This document shows positions 33,126 to 42,762 of a stretch of DNA of 64,000 nucleotides, one piece after another. The stretch lies in contig NZ_CP022163.1 in assembly GCF_002305855.1 (NCBI RefSeq), positions 1,240,292-1,304,291 on the forward strand, given 5' to 3'. The translations under genes were made by a program, and so were the position numbers. How positions within the stretch are numbered: position 1 is the first letter of the stretch; every line of letters starts with the position of its first letter. The DNA is from Melittangium boletus DSM 14713 (GTDB taxonomy: Bacteria; Myxococcota; Myxococcia; Myxococcales; Myxococcaceae). The notes below the pieces were generated by a model, which was given only the letters and a program-made list of their open reading frames with translations, made no database searches and was not told the DNA's origin.

Positions 33126-34097
33126 TCAGGGCAGCCGCGCCCCTCGCGAGCTGACGTACAAGGAAAACCATTCCTCGCGCGTCAACTGGATGCGCTCGGC
33201 ATCCGCGCAGGCGGCGATCCGGCGTGGATCCGTGGAACCAATCACGGGTTGAATGGCGGCCGGGTGCTTCATCAGCCAGGCGAGGACGATGGCCTCCCGG
33301 GTCGTCTGCTTCGCCTCGGCGAGCCGGCCCACCAGCGCCGCGGTATTCCGGACCGACTCGGGCTGCCCCTCCAGGGAGCGGCCGCTGTAGAGGCCCTGGG
33401 CGAGCGGCCCCCAGGCCTGGATCTGGATGTGCTCCAGGCGGCAATGCTCGAGCGTTCCCTCCGGGAAACCCGAGCGGGCTCCGGCCGCCTGGTTCACGTG
33501 CACGCCGGTATCCAACCAGTCGATCTTCTCCAGACTCATCTCGAGCTGGTTGACCACCAACGGCTCATCACAAAAGGCCCGCAGCAGCTTGAGCTGTCCC
33601 GCGCTCATGTTGGAGACGCCGAAATGCCGGACCTTGCCGGAGGCCTTCAGCCGTCGGAAGGACGCGGCGACCTCCTCGGGCTCCATCAGGGGATCCGGGC
33701 GATGCAGCAGCAGGAGGTCCAGGAACTCCACGCCCAGCCGAGAGAGGATCCCATCCACACTGCCCTCGATATGCGCCTGGGAGAAGTCATACCGCCCGGG
33801 AGCGCTCTCGTCCGCGAAACGGATGCCGCACTTGGACTGGAGCAGGATGCGCTCCCGCAGGCCGGGCCGTTCCTTCAACACCTGGCCGAACACCTGCTCG
33901 GACTTGCCCATCGTGTAGATGTCGGCGTGGTCGAACAGGTTGATACCGAGGGAGAGCGCCGCGTCCACGACCTCATGGGCTCGTTTGACATGCTCCCCCG
34001 TGGGGGGTGACGTGTTCCATTCACCCCCCAGGTGCATGCAACCCAGGATCAGCCGACTGGCGTGGAGACCATGACGATGGAGCGGCAGCGCGTGCAA
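33126..34097 (-). CDS. Aldo/keto reductase, YdhF-like
   Basis: A 323-residue NADPH-dependent oxidoreductase. The catalytic tetrad of the family is present: Asp56 and Tyr61 in FDHADIYTMGKSE, Lys in LLQSKCGIRF (about 89) and His in LLLLHRPDPL (about 131). Later blocks GVSNMSAGQL, WGPLAQGLYSG and VIGSTDP match the YdhF subgroup. It reduces aldehydes or ketones of unknown identity. No ATG starts the frame; a TTG at 34097 is preceded by AGAGGG and gives the usual N-terminus (LPLHRHGLHASRLILGCMHLGG), so TTG is the likely start. It is a single gene. Confidence 0.87.
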   Translation of the reverse strand: MHALPLHRHGLHASRLILGCMHLGGEWNTSPPTGEHVKRAHEVVDAALSLGINLFDHADIYTMGKSEQVFGQVLKERPGLRERILLQSKCGIRFADESAPGRYDFSQAHIEGSVDGILSRLGVEFLDLLLLHRPDPLMEPEEVAASFRRLKASGKVRHFGVSNMSAGQLKLLRAFCDEPLVVNQLEMSLEKIDWLDTGVHVNQAAGARSGFPEGTLEHCRLEHIQIQAWGPLAQGLYSGRSLEGQPESVRNTAALVGRLAEAKQTTREAIVLAWLMKHPAAIQPVIGSTDPRRIAACADAERIQLTREEWFSLYVSSRGARLP

Positions 34098-34165
34098 GTC
34101 CGAACCCTCTTTCCGTGAGCGGGAGACGAAATCCAGACCACTGTAGAGGAACGCCTCGCCGGACG

Positions 34166-34600
34166 TCAGCCCATGCGGGCTTCGCGCCGCGCACGCAACT
34201 GGGCGAGGAGCACCAGGGCCTCTTCCTTCGTGGCGACGAAATGGAGCGTCTCCAGGCCCCCCTCATCCACCACGTGCTCGGTCAACTGGGCCGCGAGCAC
34301 GAGCCCCTTGGCCAACGCCTTATGCGCGAGCCGCGCTCCAATGTAGATGGTGTCCAGGAAACAGGAGGCCACCGGGTTCTCACTGATGAAGCGTCCGACC
34401 TCGGGCTCCAGCAGGTCCGCGTCCTTCACCTCCGCCAACAAGTAGAAGGGCCGTGACGTCCCCACTTCCCGGTAAAGGCTCACCAGGCGGGTGGCTTCCC
34501 GCAGACTCAGCTCCCCCTGGAACTTCGCCCATAGGAGGTCCGGTGGCTCGAAGCGCAAGACATGGAGTCCAATCGTCCATTCACGCGAGTTGGGCGTCAT
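34166..34600 (-). CDS. STAS/SpoIIAA-like hypothetical protein
   Basis: A 144-residue cytosolic protein: WTIGLHVLRFEPPDLLWAKFQGELSLREATRLVSLYREV, then YLLAEVKDADLLEPEVGRFI and a C-terminal helix. The alternation resembles STAS/SpoIIAA-like single domains, which are common and mostly uncharacterised in myxobacteria. An excellent AGGAGG four bases before the ATG at 34600 supports the start. No partner is evident. Confidence 0.65.
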   Translation of the reverse strand: MTPNSREWTIGLHVLRFEPPDLLWAKFQGELSLREATRLVSLYREVGTSRPFYLLAEVKDADLLEPEVGRFISENPVASCFLDTIYIGARLAHKALAKGLVLAAQLTEHVVDEGGLETLHFVATKEEALVLLAQLRARREARMG

Positions 34601-34907
34601 GCATCCTCCTCGAACATCCCCGTCCACCTTGAATGACAGTGAGCGAAACTGTCCAGTACTCTCCGTCACCCGCGGCCCGCCCGCTGTCCGACCAGAGGAG
34701 CGTTGACCTACCGCGCCATGGGCGCCGAAGCCAGAACGTCGCCGGACCCGGCGCCCAGGCGGGACATCCAATCGATGAGACCCGATGCCAGGGAATCGCC
34801 CCATCCTCCTGGAGGGCCGCGTCCACACCGCCGGACTCTTGCGAACGGTGGAGGCCAACCTCTATGACGCATTCGCCGCTTCACCTGCCTCGCGGCAAGG
34901 ACTGTTC
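34601..34907. other. Divergent intergenic region
   Basis: A 307-base spacer between the STAS-like gene (minus) and the SRPBCC gene (plus). The open frames here translate to unconvincing sequence. It must contain both promoters, but no clear -35/-10 pair or repeat was recognised. Confidence 0.4.
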
Positions 34908-35525
34908 ATGCTCAAGAAGATCCTCCTGGGTGTCGCCATCGCCCTCGTGGCGCTGTGCGGTGTCATCGCCACGCGTCCGGCCACTTTCTCCCTGCAGCGC
35001 ACCACGACGATCAAAGCCTCCCCGGACATCGCCTTCGCGCTGGTGAACGACTTCCATCACTGGAACGAGTGGTCTCCCTGGGACAAGCTCGACCCGAACC
35101 AGAAGACCACCTTCGAGGGTCCAGCCTCCGGAACGGGCGCGCGCTATGGCTGGTCCGGCAACGATGACGTGGGCGCGGGCCGGATGAGCATCGAGGAGAG
35201 CAAGGCCAACGAGTTCGTCCGCATCAAGCTGGAGTTCCTCCGCCCGTTCGAGTCCACCAACATCACCACCTTCACGTTCAGCCCCGCCGCCGAGGGGGTC
35301 TCGGTGACCTGGAAGATGGAGGGCCACAACAACTTCATGAGCAAGGCCTTCTCGCTGGTCATGGACATGGACGCGATGGTCGGCAAGGACTTCGACAATG
35401 GCCTCGCGGCCATGCGCCAGGTGGCGGAGGCGGAAGCCCAGAAGCGCGCCCAGGAGGCCCGGGACGCCGCCGCGGCACAGCCCGCCCCTCCGAGCGGCGA
35501 GGCCCTCGCGGTCCCCACGCCGTGA
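34908..35525 (+). CDS. Membrane-anchored SRPBCC family protein
   Basis: A 205-residue protein with an N-terminal membrane anchor or uncleaved signal (residues 1-22, KILLGVAIALVALCGVIA) and a polyketide-cyclase-2-like SRPBCC domain: IKASPDIAFALVNDFHHWNEWSPWDKLDPNQK is the family's opening block (WxxWSPW), then VTWKMEGHNNFMSK near residue 145. An Ala/Glu/Lys-rich tail ends it. The role is unknown; members bind hydrophobic ligands. It ends at a hairpin shared with the convergent kinase gene. Confidence 0.82.
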   Translation: MLKKILLGVAIALVALCGVIATRPATFSLQRTTTIKASPDIAFALVNDFHHWNEWSPWDKLDPNQKTTFEGPASGTGARYGWSGNDDVGAGRMSIEESKANEFVRIKLEFLRPFESTNITTFTFSPAAEGVSVTWKMEGHNNFMSKAFSLVMDMDAMVGKDFDNGLAAMRQVAEAEAQKRAQEARDAAAAQPAPPSGEALAVPTP

Positions 35526-35530
35526 TGAAA

Positions 35531-35563
35531 AGACCCCGGCACGCCCGAGCGCGGCCGGGGTCT
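35531..35563. terminator. Bidirectional hairpin terminator
   Basis: A 10-bp stem (AGACCCCGGC with GCCGGGGTCT) and 13-base loop lies between the stop codons of two convergent genes. AAAA precedes the stem on the plus strand, giving a T-run behind it for the minus-strand gene. It probably ends both transcripts. Confidence 0.8.
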
Positions 35564-38500
35564 CACGCATCGCCGTGAACTTGAACCTCCAGGGAAAGGC
35601 TCGCGAGCAGTTCCCGCGCTTCCGCCAGGTCCGTGCAGTCGAGTTCCGGGCCGAAGCGCCCGCAGAGGGCGTCCAATCGCCGCCGGGCCTCCTCTGGGCG
35701 CCCCGCGTCCTGGAGCTGCCGGGCCAGTCCCACCAGGGCGCGCAGTTCGAACAGGGGAACGCGCTGGTGACGGGCAACGGCGAGCGCACGGGCGAAGCTC
35801 GCGGAGGCCTCCTCCTCTCGTCCAAGTTGCCGTGAAAGCTCCGCCTGCTCACGCAAGAGCTCGGCATCCGCGGAGTGCTCGCCGCTGCGCTCCGACCACT
35901 GAAGCCCCTCGCGTGTGGCGGCCAGTCCCGCCTCGGACTGCCCGAGCGCACGGTGCAGTTCCGCGATGAGGCCGAGGAAGAAGGGAGGCGTGGTCAATAC
36001 CCCCGAGCCCTCGAGCAGGGCGAGCCCCCGGGTCATCGCCGCGAGCCCTTGCTGGACGTGGCCAAACAGCTTGGCCTCGGCCCAGGATCTCAGCATGGCG
36101 CACCACCCGAGCCAGAGCTGGAGCCCATGCCGCTGGGAGAGCACCAGGCTCGCGCTGGCGTAGTCGAGCACTCCCCGTGGGTCATGGAGCATCTGACTGG
36201 ACACCGCGGCGTACACCAGCGCGAAGGCGGAGGTATTCGGATGGGCGATCCGCTCCGCCAGCGCCAGGGCCTCGCGGCGGTACCACGCGCTCCGATCCGG
36301 GCGGCAGCGCAGCGCCTCGAGGATGGAGGCGAAGGAGAACGTCGCCACGCGGGGGTTGATCCAATGCCGCACGGCCAGCGTCCGGTGCTGCTCGAGGTCG
36401 AAGTCCGAGTTCGCCAGCGCGGGCGCGACGTGCTCCAGCGCCAGGGAGGAGTCTCCCACGGTGAAGCCCGCCAGGACGATGGCCCGGTGTCCCAGGACCA
36501 GCAGCTCGCGGCTGTGCTGGCGCCGCCCCACGTCCACGAGCAGTTCCCCCAGCGCCTGGAGCACATCGAATCGCGCGCGCGCATAGAGGTAGTGGAAGAG
36601 GCTCCAGTAGGACAGCTCGATCCGGGACAGCGCGTCCCCCACTTCCCGGCACAACCCCGGGGTTGGCGCGTAGATCCGCTCCACCTCGGGAGCGCCATAC
36701 CCATGGACCTGGAGCATGGGCAGCCCCAGGCCGATCCGCAGGCGCAGTTCCTCCTGGGTGCGCTCGGGGGACTCGGGGAGCTGGCGCAAGAACGTCAGCG
36801 CGCGGGTGAAGTGGGCGATCGCCTCGGTGTTGGCGGAGCGGCGGCTGGCCCGCTCACCGGCGAGCGCCCACCAATGGACCGCGGCGGCCAGGTCCCTCGC
36901 CTCGGTGTAATGGTGGGCGAGCTGCTCGGGCTGGGCCTTCGCCACCTCGGGGAAGTGCATGGCCAGGGCCTCGGCGATGCGCTGGTGGTGCTGCCGCCGA
37001 ACCCCTCGGGGGAGGGACTGGACAGCCGCTTCCTGGAGGAGGGCGTGGCGGAACTCGTACCGGGGCGGCCCCCCTCCTTCCCGGAGTTGAAGCAATCCCG
37101 AGGCGAGCAGCTCCGAGAATTCCTGGAGGAGCGTGGCCTCGGAGTGACCGGTGAGGACGGAAAGCAGCGCGGGCTCCAGGCCGCGGCCCACCACGGCGCA
37201 CAGCTGGGCCAGGGCCTTCCGCCGCCGTGGCAGTCCGTCGAGCCGGGCTAGCAGCAACTCGTGAAGCGTGAGGGGAATGGCGTCTGCGCCCGTGGCGGAT
37301 GACACTCCAGGGGGCGAGCGAGCCAGTACCGTCCGCGCGATCTCCTCGATGAAGAGGGGAACGCCATCGGTCTGGGCCGCCAGGTGCGCGATCCGCTCCG
37401 GGGTGAGCCCCCTGCCCCCGACCTTCGCTTGGATCAACGCCTCGGTCAGCTCCGCGGGCAGTCGCTCCAACGCCAGCACCTGGAATCCAGGCCGCTCGGA
37501 CCACGCGGGCATCCAGGGCGGACGGGCGCTCAGGAGGACACAGAGCCGTTGAGCGTCGGCGCGGGCGAGGAGGAAGCCCAGCAACTCCAGCGTGGAGGGG
37601 TCCGCCCAGTGCAGATCCTCGAGGATGGCGAGCACCGGGCGCTCCTCGCACAGGCGCTGGACGAGCGCCGCCAGCGCCTCGAAGGTCCGCTCCTTCAGGA
37701 GCTGGGGTGGCCAGCGCGAATGCGGAGACTGCTCGGGCACGGGCAACGAGAGAAACGCCGCGATGAGTTGCCTGTGCTCCGGAACGAGACCCAGCGCCAC
37801 GAGCCGCGCCTCCAGTGCCTGGAGCCGGAGCGCGGGCTCGCCGTCCGGCGGTAGCGCGAAGAGGTACTGGAGCATGTCCGTGATGGGGTGGAACGCGCTC
37901 GTACTGAACTGCGCCCAACACTGTCCCAACAACGGCGTGTGCGGCTCGGAGCTCAGGCACTGGCGCAGCTCCCGGAGGAGGCGTGACTTGCCCATTCCCG
38001 CCTCTCCCCGGAGCAACAAGCAGGAGCCACGCCCACTCCGGGCGGTCTCCCAGACCTCCTGGAGCCGCTTCAACTCGAGGGTGCGCCCCACCAGGGGCGT
38101 GAGCTCGCGCTCGGAGGAGCGATCGAACCGGAGCTGAGTCCTGCGCTCCCTCAACACCCGGTGGAGAGGAACGTCTCTCGCGCCGAACAGCCCCGCGTAG
38201 GCGAGGGGGCTCCGGGACTCGGTCTCGAACGCATCGTGGGTCAGGGTCCACGTGGTGTCGCTGAGCACCACGGTCCCGGGCTCGGCGTTGCGCGCCAGCC
38301 AGACGGCGAGCTGCGGCGCCTCTCCCTGGATGGCGGGCGTCGACTCACGTCCCTCCACCGAGAGTTCTCCCAGGACGGCCAGGTCCGTATGGATACCCAC
38401 CTTGATGGCCAGCGTGACGGGGGACAGGCGCGGCAACGCGTGCTGGAGCGCCTCCACGAGACGCAACCCCGCGCGCACGGCATGCTCCGAGTCGTCCTCC

Positions 38501-39729
38501 CGTGCCCGCGCATCGCCGAAGCAGGCGAGGACCTGCTCCCCGACGCAGGAGGCCATGCTGGCCCCCTCTTCTCGCAGGAGTCCGGTGCAGATCCGCTGGA
38601 AGGAGGCCTCCAGCTCGATGCTGTCCTCTGGATCGAAGGCCTCCGGCGAATCGGACATCCGCTCCAACCGGCAGCACACCAGCGTCACCTGCCGGCGCTG
38701 GGGTCCCCCCGTCCGCGACTCTCCGCGCCAGGGCCCCAGGGACTCCTCGGTCCGCAGCAAGGCCGTCCGAAACTCGGTGGCGGAACGGAAGCGCCGCGCG
38801 GGTTCCTTCTCCAAGGCCCTGGCCAGCAACGGCTCCAGCTCCCGGGGCAACTCCGGACGCCGTTCGCGCACCGAGGGCATGGGCTCGGCGGACAGAACCC
38901 TGGCGCGCGATTCCGCGAGGTTCGAGCCCGACACCGGCAGCTCGCCCGTGAGCATCTCGAACAGCATGACACCAGCGGCCCAGACGTCCGTGCGCTCATC
39001 CTGGGTCTCACCCCGCCACTGTTCCGGAGCCATATAAGGAGGTGTTCCCGCCGTCGGCAGATGCGGAGCGGACGGAGCGGTGCTCACGGTGACGTGCGCC
39101 AGGCCGAAGTCGATCAGCTTCACCTGACCCCGGCGGGTGATGAAGACATTGCTGGGCTTGAGGTCCCGATGAACGATGTGGTGCTCGTGCGCGTGCGCCA
39201 GACCCGCGGACACGGCGTCCATGATCTCCAGGGTCCGGCGTGGCCCTGGCCTCGCGCGGAGCAGGAGCGCGGCCAGCGTCTCGCCTTCCAGATGCTCCAT
39301 GACGACGAAGGGCACCCAGGGCTCCCAGGGCCGCCCCTCCCATTCGGACACATCGAAGACGCGGACGATGTTCTCGTGGTCCAACCGGGCAATGGCCCTC
39401 GCCTCCTCGCGCAACAGCGAGCGCAACCGCTCCTCGGCCATCACCACGCGGGGATGCAGGAACTTGAGCGCCACCACGCGGTGCAGCTCCGAATCCCAAG
39501 CCCGGAAGACGCTGCCCATGGCGCCACCGCCCAGCCTCTCCTGGATTTCGAAGCGGGCGTGTGTCCGGCCCCCGAGTCGATCCCCCGGATGGGGCAGGCG
39601 CAAGGGGGGCTCCACCTGGGCGACCTGGCGGAGGAGGGAGTCCTCCCACTCAGAATCCCCGGAACCTTCCCGCGGGGTTTCCTCCCCCTCGGGCCCGGGT
39701 CCGTCTGTTGGTTCCGTCCGCTCCGGCAT
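35563..39729 (-). CDS. Ser/Thr kinase - cyclase-like - AAA ATPase - TPR fusion protein
   Basis: A 1388-residue cytosolic signalling protein. Residues 56-325: Hanks kinase (GGGAMGSV loop, Lys89, HRDLKPSN 187-194, DFG 207-209, APE 234-236). About 345-530: a class III nucleotide-cyclase-like domain (VTLVCCRLE, then VGEQVLACFGDARAREDDSEHAVRAG, KVGIHTDLAVLGEL), but the metal-binding Asp of the normal FxDL start is missing, so it is probably a non-catalytic regulatory copy. About 545-960: AAA_16/STAND ATPase with Walker A GEAGMGKS (575-582) and Walker B LAILEDLHWAD. The remaining 430 residues are TPR-like helices. The layout recalls the kinase/cyclase fusions of TOMM clusters (TIGR03903), although no TOMM genes are seen. 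It would integrate signals through phosphorylation and ATP-driven oligomerisation. Confidence 0.9.
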   Translation of the reverse strand: MPERTEPTDGPGPEGEETPREGSGDSEWEDSLLRQVAQVEPPLRLPHPGDRLGGRTHARFEIQERLGGGAMGSVFRAWDSELHRVVALKFLHPRVVMAEERLRSLLREEARAIARLDHENIVRVFDVSEWEGRPWEPWVPFVVMEHLEGETLAALLLRARPGPRRTLEIMDAVSAGLAHAHEHHIVHRDLKPSNVFITRRGQVKLIDFGLAHVTVSTAPSAPHLPTAGTPPYMAPEQWRGETQDERTDVWAAGVMLFEMLTGELPVSGSNLAESRARVLSAEPMPSVRERRPELPRELEPLLARALEKEPARRFRSATEFRTALLRTEESLGPWRGESRTGGPQRRQVTLVCCRLERMSDSPEAFDPEDSIELEASFQRICTGLLREEGASMASCVGEQVLACFGDARAREDDSEHAVRAGLRLVEALQHALPRLSPVTLAIKVGIHTDLAVLGELSVEGRESTPAIQGEAPQLAVWLARNAEPGTVVLSDTTWTLTHDAFETESRSPLAYAGLFGARDVPLHRVLRERRTQLRFDRSSERELTPLVGRTLELKRLQEVWETARSGRGSCLLLRGEAGMGKSRLLRELRQCLSSEPHTPLLGQCWAQFSTSAFHPITDMLQYLFALPPDGEPALRLQALEARLVALGLVPEHRQLIAAFLSLPVPEQSPHSRWPPQLLKERTFEALAALVQRLCEERPVLAILEDLHWADPSTLELLGFLLARADAQRLCVLLSARPPWMPAWSERPGFQVLALERLPAELTEALIQAKVGGRGLTPERIAHLAAQTDGVPLFIEEIARTVLARSPPGVSSATGADAIPLTLHELLLARLDGLPRRRKALAQLCAVVGRGLEPALLSVLTGHSEATLLQEFSELLASGLLQLREGGGPPRYEFRHALLQEAAVQSLPRGVRRQHHQRIAEALAMHFPEVAKAQPEQLAHHYTEARDLAAAVHWWALAGERASRRSANTEAIAHFTRALTFLRQLPESPERTQEELRLRIGLGLPMLQVHGYGAPEVERIYAPTPGLCREVGDALSRIELSYWSLFHYLYARARFDVLQALGELLVDVGRRQHSRELLVLGHRAIVLAGFTVGDSSLALEHVAPALANSDFDLEQHRTLAVRHWINPRVATFSFASILEALRCRPDRSAWYRREALALAERIAHPNTSAFALVYAAVSSQMLHDPRGVLDYASASLVLSQRHGLQLWLGWCAMLRSWAEAKLFGHVQQGLAAMTRGLALLEGSGVLTTPPFFLGLIAELHRALGQSEAGLAATREGLQWSERSGEHSADAELLREQAELSRQLGREEEASASFARALAVARHQRVPLFELRALVGLARQLQDAGRPEEARRRLDALCGRFGPELDCTDLAEARELLASLSLEVQVHGDA

Positions 39730-39909
39730 CTCCGGCTCCCGTTGGAATATGGCGCACACCGCCGCCAGCGGACAGTCCGGGCGGGCGGGGAAAAGAGCGA
39801 GCGCGGCCCGCCCGGCGCGTGCGACACCGCTGCGACAAAACCCCGGAGGGGCTACGTTCCGCGCGCCACCCTCGGTCATGACCCGGCCGCCAACGTTTCC
39901 GCCAAGCCC

Positions 39910-40656
39910 ATGAGCCTCCCCCCGCCCATCACACCGCCGTCCCTGGTCCTCCACGCCCTGCGCGAGCATGGCTACGCCGTGCTCGGACAGGAAGGCCTTT
40001 GCGAGCTGGCGTCCACTCCGGCCGCCGAACTCGACGCCCTGCATCCAACCTGGGATGACCTCCCGCCCGATGCCTACTTGCGCGACGGCGGCCGCTATCG
40101 TTCGCGCCGTCACTCCTGCTTCATCGTCGAGGGGGAGCAGGTCACCCTCGTCCCGCACCGCGCGCACTGGCAGCCCGTCGAATACAACGCGCTGCATGGA
40201 GGCATGGAGCGGTGGTTCGAACCGATGACCCCGGCGGTCATCGCGCAACCGGTCTGGCAACGGCTCCTGCGCGCGCTCGCCGCATGCTGCTCCGCGCTGA
40301 AGGGACAGCGGCCCTGGTACGTCGAGGCCCACCAGTTCCGCATCGATACGACGGACGGCATCGGGCGGCCGACTCCCGAGGGGGCCCATCGCGACGGCGT
40401 GGACTTCGTCGCCGTACTGCTCGTCGGGCGAGCGGGCATCAAGGGCGGAGAGACGCGCGTCTTCGAGGCGGAAGGCCCGAGGGGAATCCGCTTCACCCTG
40501 AACGAGCCCTGGTCGGCGCTGCTGCTCGACGACGAACGGGTGATTCACGAGAGCACCCCCATCCAGCCGCTGGCCGAACGGGGGCACCGGGACACCCTGG
40601 TACTGACCTTTCGCGCGGGGAGTTTCCAGGGCCCCGTGGAACCCTCGGGCGGCTAA
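39910..40656 (+). CDS. 2OG-Fe dioxygenase family protein (IDO-like, PF10014 type)
   Basis: A 248-residue soluble oxygenase. The iron triad is visible as HRDGVD (His160, Asp162) and His213 (VIHEST), with Arg227 (HRDTLVLTF) as 2-oxoglutarate anchor. YRSRRHSCF and EAHQFRIDTTDGIGRPTPEG match the 2OG-Fe_dioxygenase family whose studied member, Bacillus isoleucine dioxygenase, 4-hydroxylates L-isoleucine. A free amino-acid hydroxylase is thus a plausible role. It is divergent from the giant kinase, and its stop overlaps that of the convergent ECF gene by three bases. Confidence 0.82.
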   Translation: MSLPPPITPPSLVLHALREHGYAVLGQEGLCELASTPAAELDALHPTWDDLPPDAYLRDGGRYRSRRHSCFIVEGEQVTLVPHRAHWQPVEYNALHGGMERWFEPMTPAVIAQPVWQRLLRALAACCSALKGQRPWYVEAHQFRIDTTDGIGRPTPEGAHRDGVDFVAVLLVGRAGIKGGETRVFEAEGPRGIRFTLNEPWSALLLDDERVIHESTPIQPLAERGHRDTLVLTFRAGSFQGPVEPSGG

Positions 40657-41942
40657 TCCGGAGGCCGGAACGAGGCATGGGCACACGCCGCGGCGCGATC
40701 GAGCAACAGGTCGCGCTCGCGTGCGTTGCGCGTGAGTGAGGCCGCGCGCTCGAACTCCGCGCGGGCCTCGTCGAAGCGGCCGAGCTTCGCGAGGAGGTCG
40801 CCTCGCACACTGGGCAAGAGGTGATAGTGGCGAAGCGACGGCTCCGAGGTGAGCTGGTCGACGAGCTCCAAACCCGCCGCTGGGCCGAACGCCATCGAGA
40901 GCGCGACCGAGCGATTCAGCTCGACGACAGGTGACGGCGTGAGCTGGGCGAGCTCCTCGTAGAGCGCCGCGATCCGTGCCCAGTCCGTCGCCTCCGGGGT
41001 ATTGGCTCGTGCGTGACAGGCGGCGATCGCGGCCTGCAATGCATAAGGGCCCCGCGAGCCCTCCAGCGCCTCCGCACGCTCGAGCGCCTGGAGACCTCGT
41101 CGGATGAGGATTCGATCCCAGAGCGCGCGGTTCTGCTCGAGCAACAGCACGGGCTCCCCCGACGGGAGGGTCCGTGCCCGCGAGCGCGAGGCCTGGATCT
41201 CCATGAGCGCGACGAGACCGTGGACCTCCGCCTCCCGTGGGACGAGCTCGGCCACGATACGGCCAAGGCGGAGCGCGTCCTCGCAGAGGCCGGGGCGCAT
41301 CCAATCGTCACCGGTGGTCGCCGAGTAGCCCTCATTGAAGATGAGGTAGATGACCTCGAGCACCGAGGACAAACGGGCCTCGAGCTCGGCGCCATGGGGA
41401 ACCTCGAAGGGAACGTGCGCCTCGGAGAGCGTCCGCTTGGCGCGGACGATTCGCTGGGCGACCGTCGGCTCCGGGACGAGAAACGCACGAGCGATCTCCT
41501 CGGTCGTCAGTCCCCCGAGCAACCGGAGCGTGAGCGCGACGCGCGCATCGGGAGAGAGCACGGGATGGCAGGAGATGAACACGAGGCGCAGCAGGTCGTC
41601 GCCGACGCCATCGTCGATCGCGGCGTCGAGATCCACCGCGGTGTGCTCGCGCCGGGCCTCCAGCTCGTGACCCAGCTCCTCGTGCTTGCTCTCGAGCAGC
41701 TTGTTCCGGCGCAGCCGGTCAATGGCGCGGTGCTTCGCGGTGGCCATGAGCCAGGCACCCGGATTGTCGGGGACACCTGACTCCGGCCATCGCTCGAGCG
41801 CGGCGACGAGCGCGTCCTGCGCGAGCTCCTCGGCGAGACCGACGTCGCGCACGAACCGGACGAGACCGGCGATGAGTCGGGCCGACTCGATTCTCCAAAC
41901 CGCGTTGATGGCGCGATGCGTATCGGAAACCGTCACGGCCAC
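40653..41942 (-). CDS. ECF42-type sigma factor with C-terminal TPR extension
   Basis: A 429-residue ECF sigma factor. Region 2 (LVRFVRDVGLAEELAQDALVAALERW, then NPGAWLMATAKHRAIDRLRR) and region 4 (LTTEEIARAFLVPEPTVAQRIVRAKR) are followed by about 240 residues with the DUF6596/TPR-like extension (LEVIYLIFNEGYSA, RGDLLAKLGRFDEARAEFERAA). This layout defines group ECF42, whose target genes usually encode DGPF (YCII-related) proteins. A DGPF gene is indeed encoded at 45348, though not adjacent. No anti-sigma factor is present; in this group the C-terminal extension is thought to control activity. GTG at 41942 is taken as start; another GTG lies six bases on. Confidence 0.88.
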   Translation of the reverse strand: MAVTVSDTHRAINAVWRIESARLIAGLVRFVRDVGLAEELAQDALVAALERWPESGVPDNPGAWLMATAKHRAIDRLRRNKLLESKHEELGHELEARREHTAVDLDAAIDDGVGDDLLRLVFISCHPVLSPDARVALTLRLLGGLTTEEIARAFLVPEPTVAQRIVRAKRTLSEAHVPFEVPHGAELEARLSSVLEVIYLIFNEGYSATTGDDWMRPGLCEDALRLGRIVAELVPREAEVHGLVALMEIQASRSRARTLPSGEPVLLLEQNRALWDRILIRRGLQALERAEALEGSRGPYALQAAIAACHARANTPEATDWARIAALYEELAQLTPSPVVELNRSVALSMAFGPAAGLELVDQLTSEPSLRHYHLLPSVRGDLLAKLGRFDEARAEFERAASLTRNARERDLLLDRAAACAHASFRPPD

Positions 41943-42000
41943 GAATCAGAGCATCTTCACCCACCAGCGCAAGGCCGAAACCCGCGAGGACACCGGCCCC

Positions 42001-42762
42001 TCAGGACTTCAACTTGTACCCCGTCTTGAAGATCCACCACACGACGACGAGGCACACGGCGAGGAACACCAGGGTCATGCCAATACTGGTGGAGACGTTG
42101 ACGTCGGAGGCCTCGTAGAAGCTCCAGCGGAAACCGCTGATCAGATACACCACCGGATTGAGCAGGGTGATCTTCTGCCAGAGGGGCGGCAGCATGCGGA
42201 TCGAATAGAAGGCGCCCCCCAGGAAGGTCAGCGGAGTGACGACGAGGAGTGGGATGACCTGCAGCTTCTCGAAGCCATCCGCCCAGATGCCGATGATGAA
42301 GCCAAAGAGGCTGAAGGTCACCGAGGTGAGCACCAGGAAGCAGACCATCCAGAGCGGATGCGCGATCTCATAGGGAACGAATACCCGGGCCGTCGCGAGG
42401 ATCAGCACTCCCAGCATGATCGACTTGCTCGCCGCGGCGCCAACATAGCCAATCACCACCTCGACATAGGATACCGGCGCGGAGAGCACCTCGTAGATCG
42501 TGCCCGACCATTTCGGCATGTAGATGCCAAACGAGGCATTGGAAATGCTCTCATTCAGCAGGGACAACATGAGCAGACCCGGGACGATGAAGGCCCCGTA
42601 GCTGACGTCATCGATCTTGCCCATGCGCGAGCCGATCGCCGAGCCGAACACCACGAAGTACAGGGACGTGGTCAACACGGGCGAGGCGATGCTCTGCAGC
42701 AACGTGCGGAAGGTGCGCGACATCTCGAACCAGTAGATGGCGCGAATCGCATAGAGGTTCAT
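42001..42762 (-). CDS. ABC-2 type exporter permease
   Basis: A 253-residue membrane protein with six hydrophobic segments and the ABC-2 permease blocks: [18 protein letters not shown] early, [22 protein letters not shown] in the middle and [37 protein letters not shown] near the end. It forms the channel of an exporter with the ATPase encoded just upstream; the ATG overlaps that gene's stop (ATGA). The closest functional analogues are DrrB/NodJ-like and YadH-like drug or glycoconjugate exporters. The substrate is unknown. Confidence 0.88.
   Translation of the reverse strand: MNLYAIRAIYWFEMSRTFRTLLQSIASPVLTTSLYFVVFGSAIGSRMGKIDDVSYGAFIVPGLLMLSLLNESISNASFGIYMPKWSGTIYEVLSAPVSYVEVVIGYVGAAASKSIMLGVLILATARVFVPYEIAHPLWMVCFLVLTSVTFSLFGFIIGIWADGFEKLQVIPLLVVTPLTFLGGAFYSIRMLPPLWQKITLLNPVVYLISGFRWSFYEASDVNVSTSIGMTLVFLAVCLVVVWWIFKTGYKLKS

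Noticed and set aside
39730..41304. A 525-codon upstream extension of the giant kinase
   Set aside because: It overlaps the 2OG dioxygenase and ECF42 genes on their coding DNA and has no homology-like blocks; the kinase start at 39729 follows the usual N-terminal layout.
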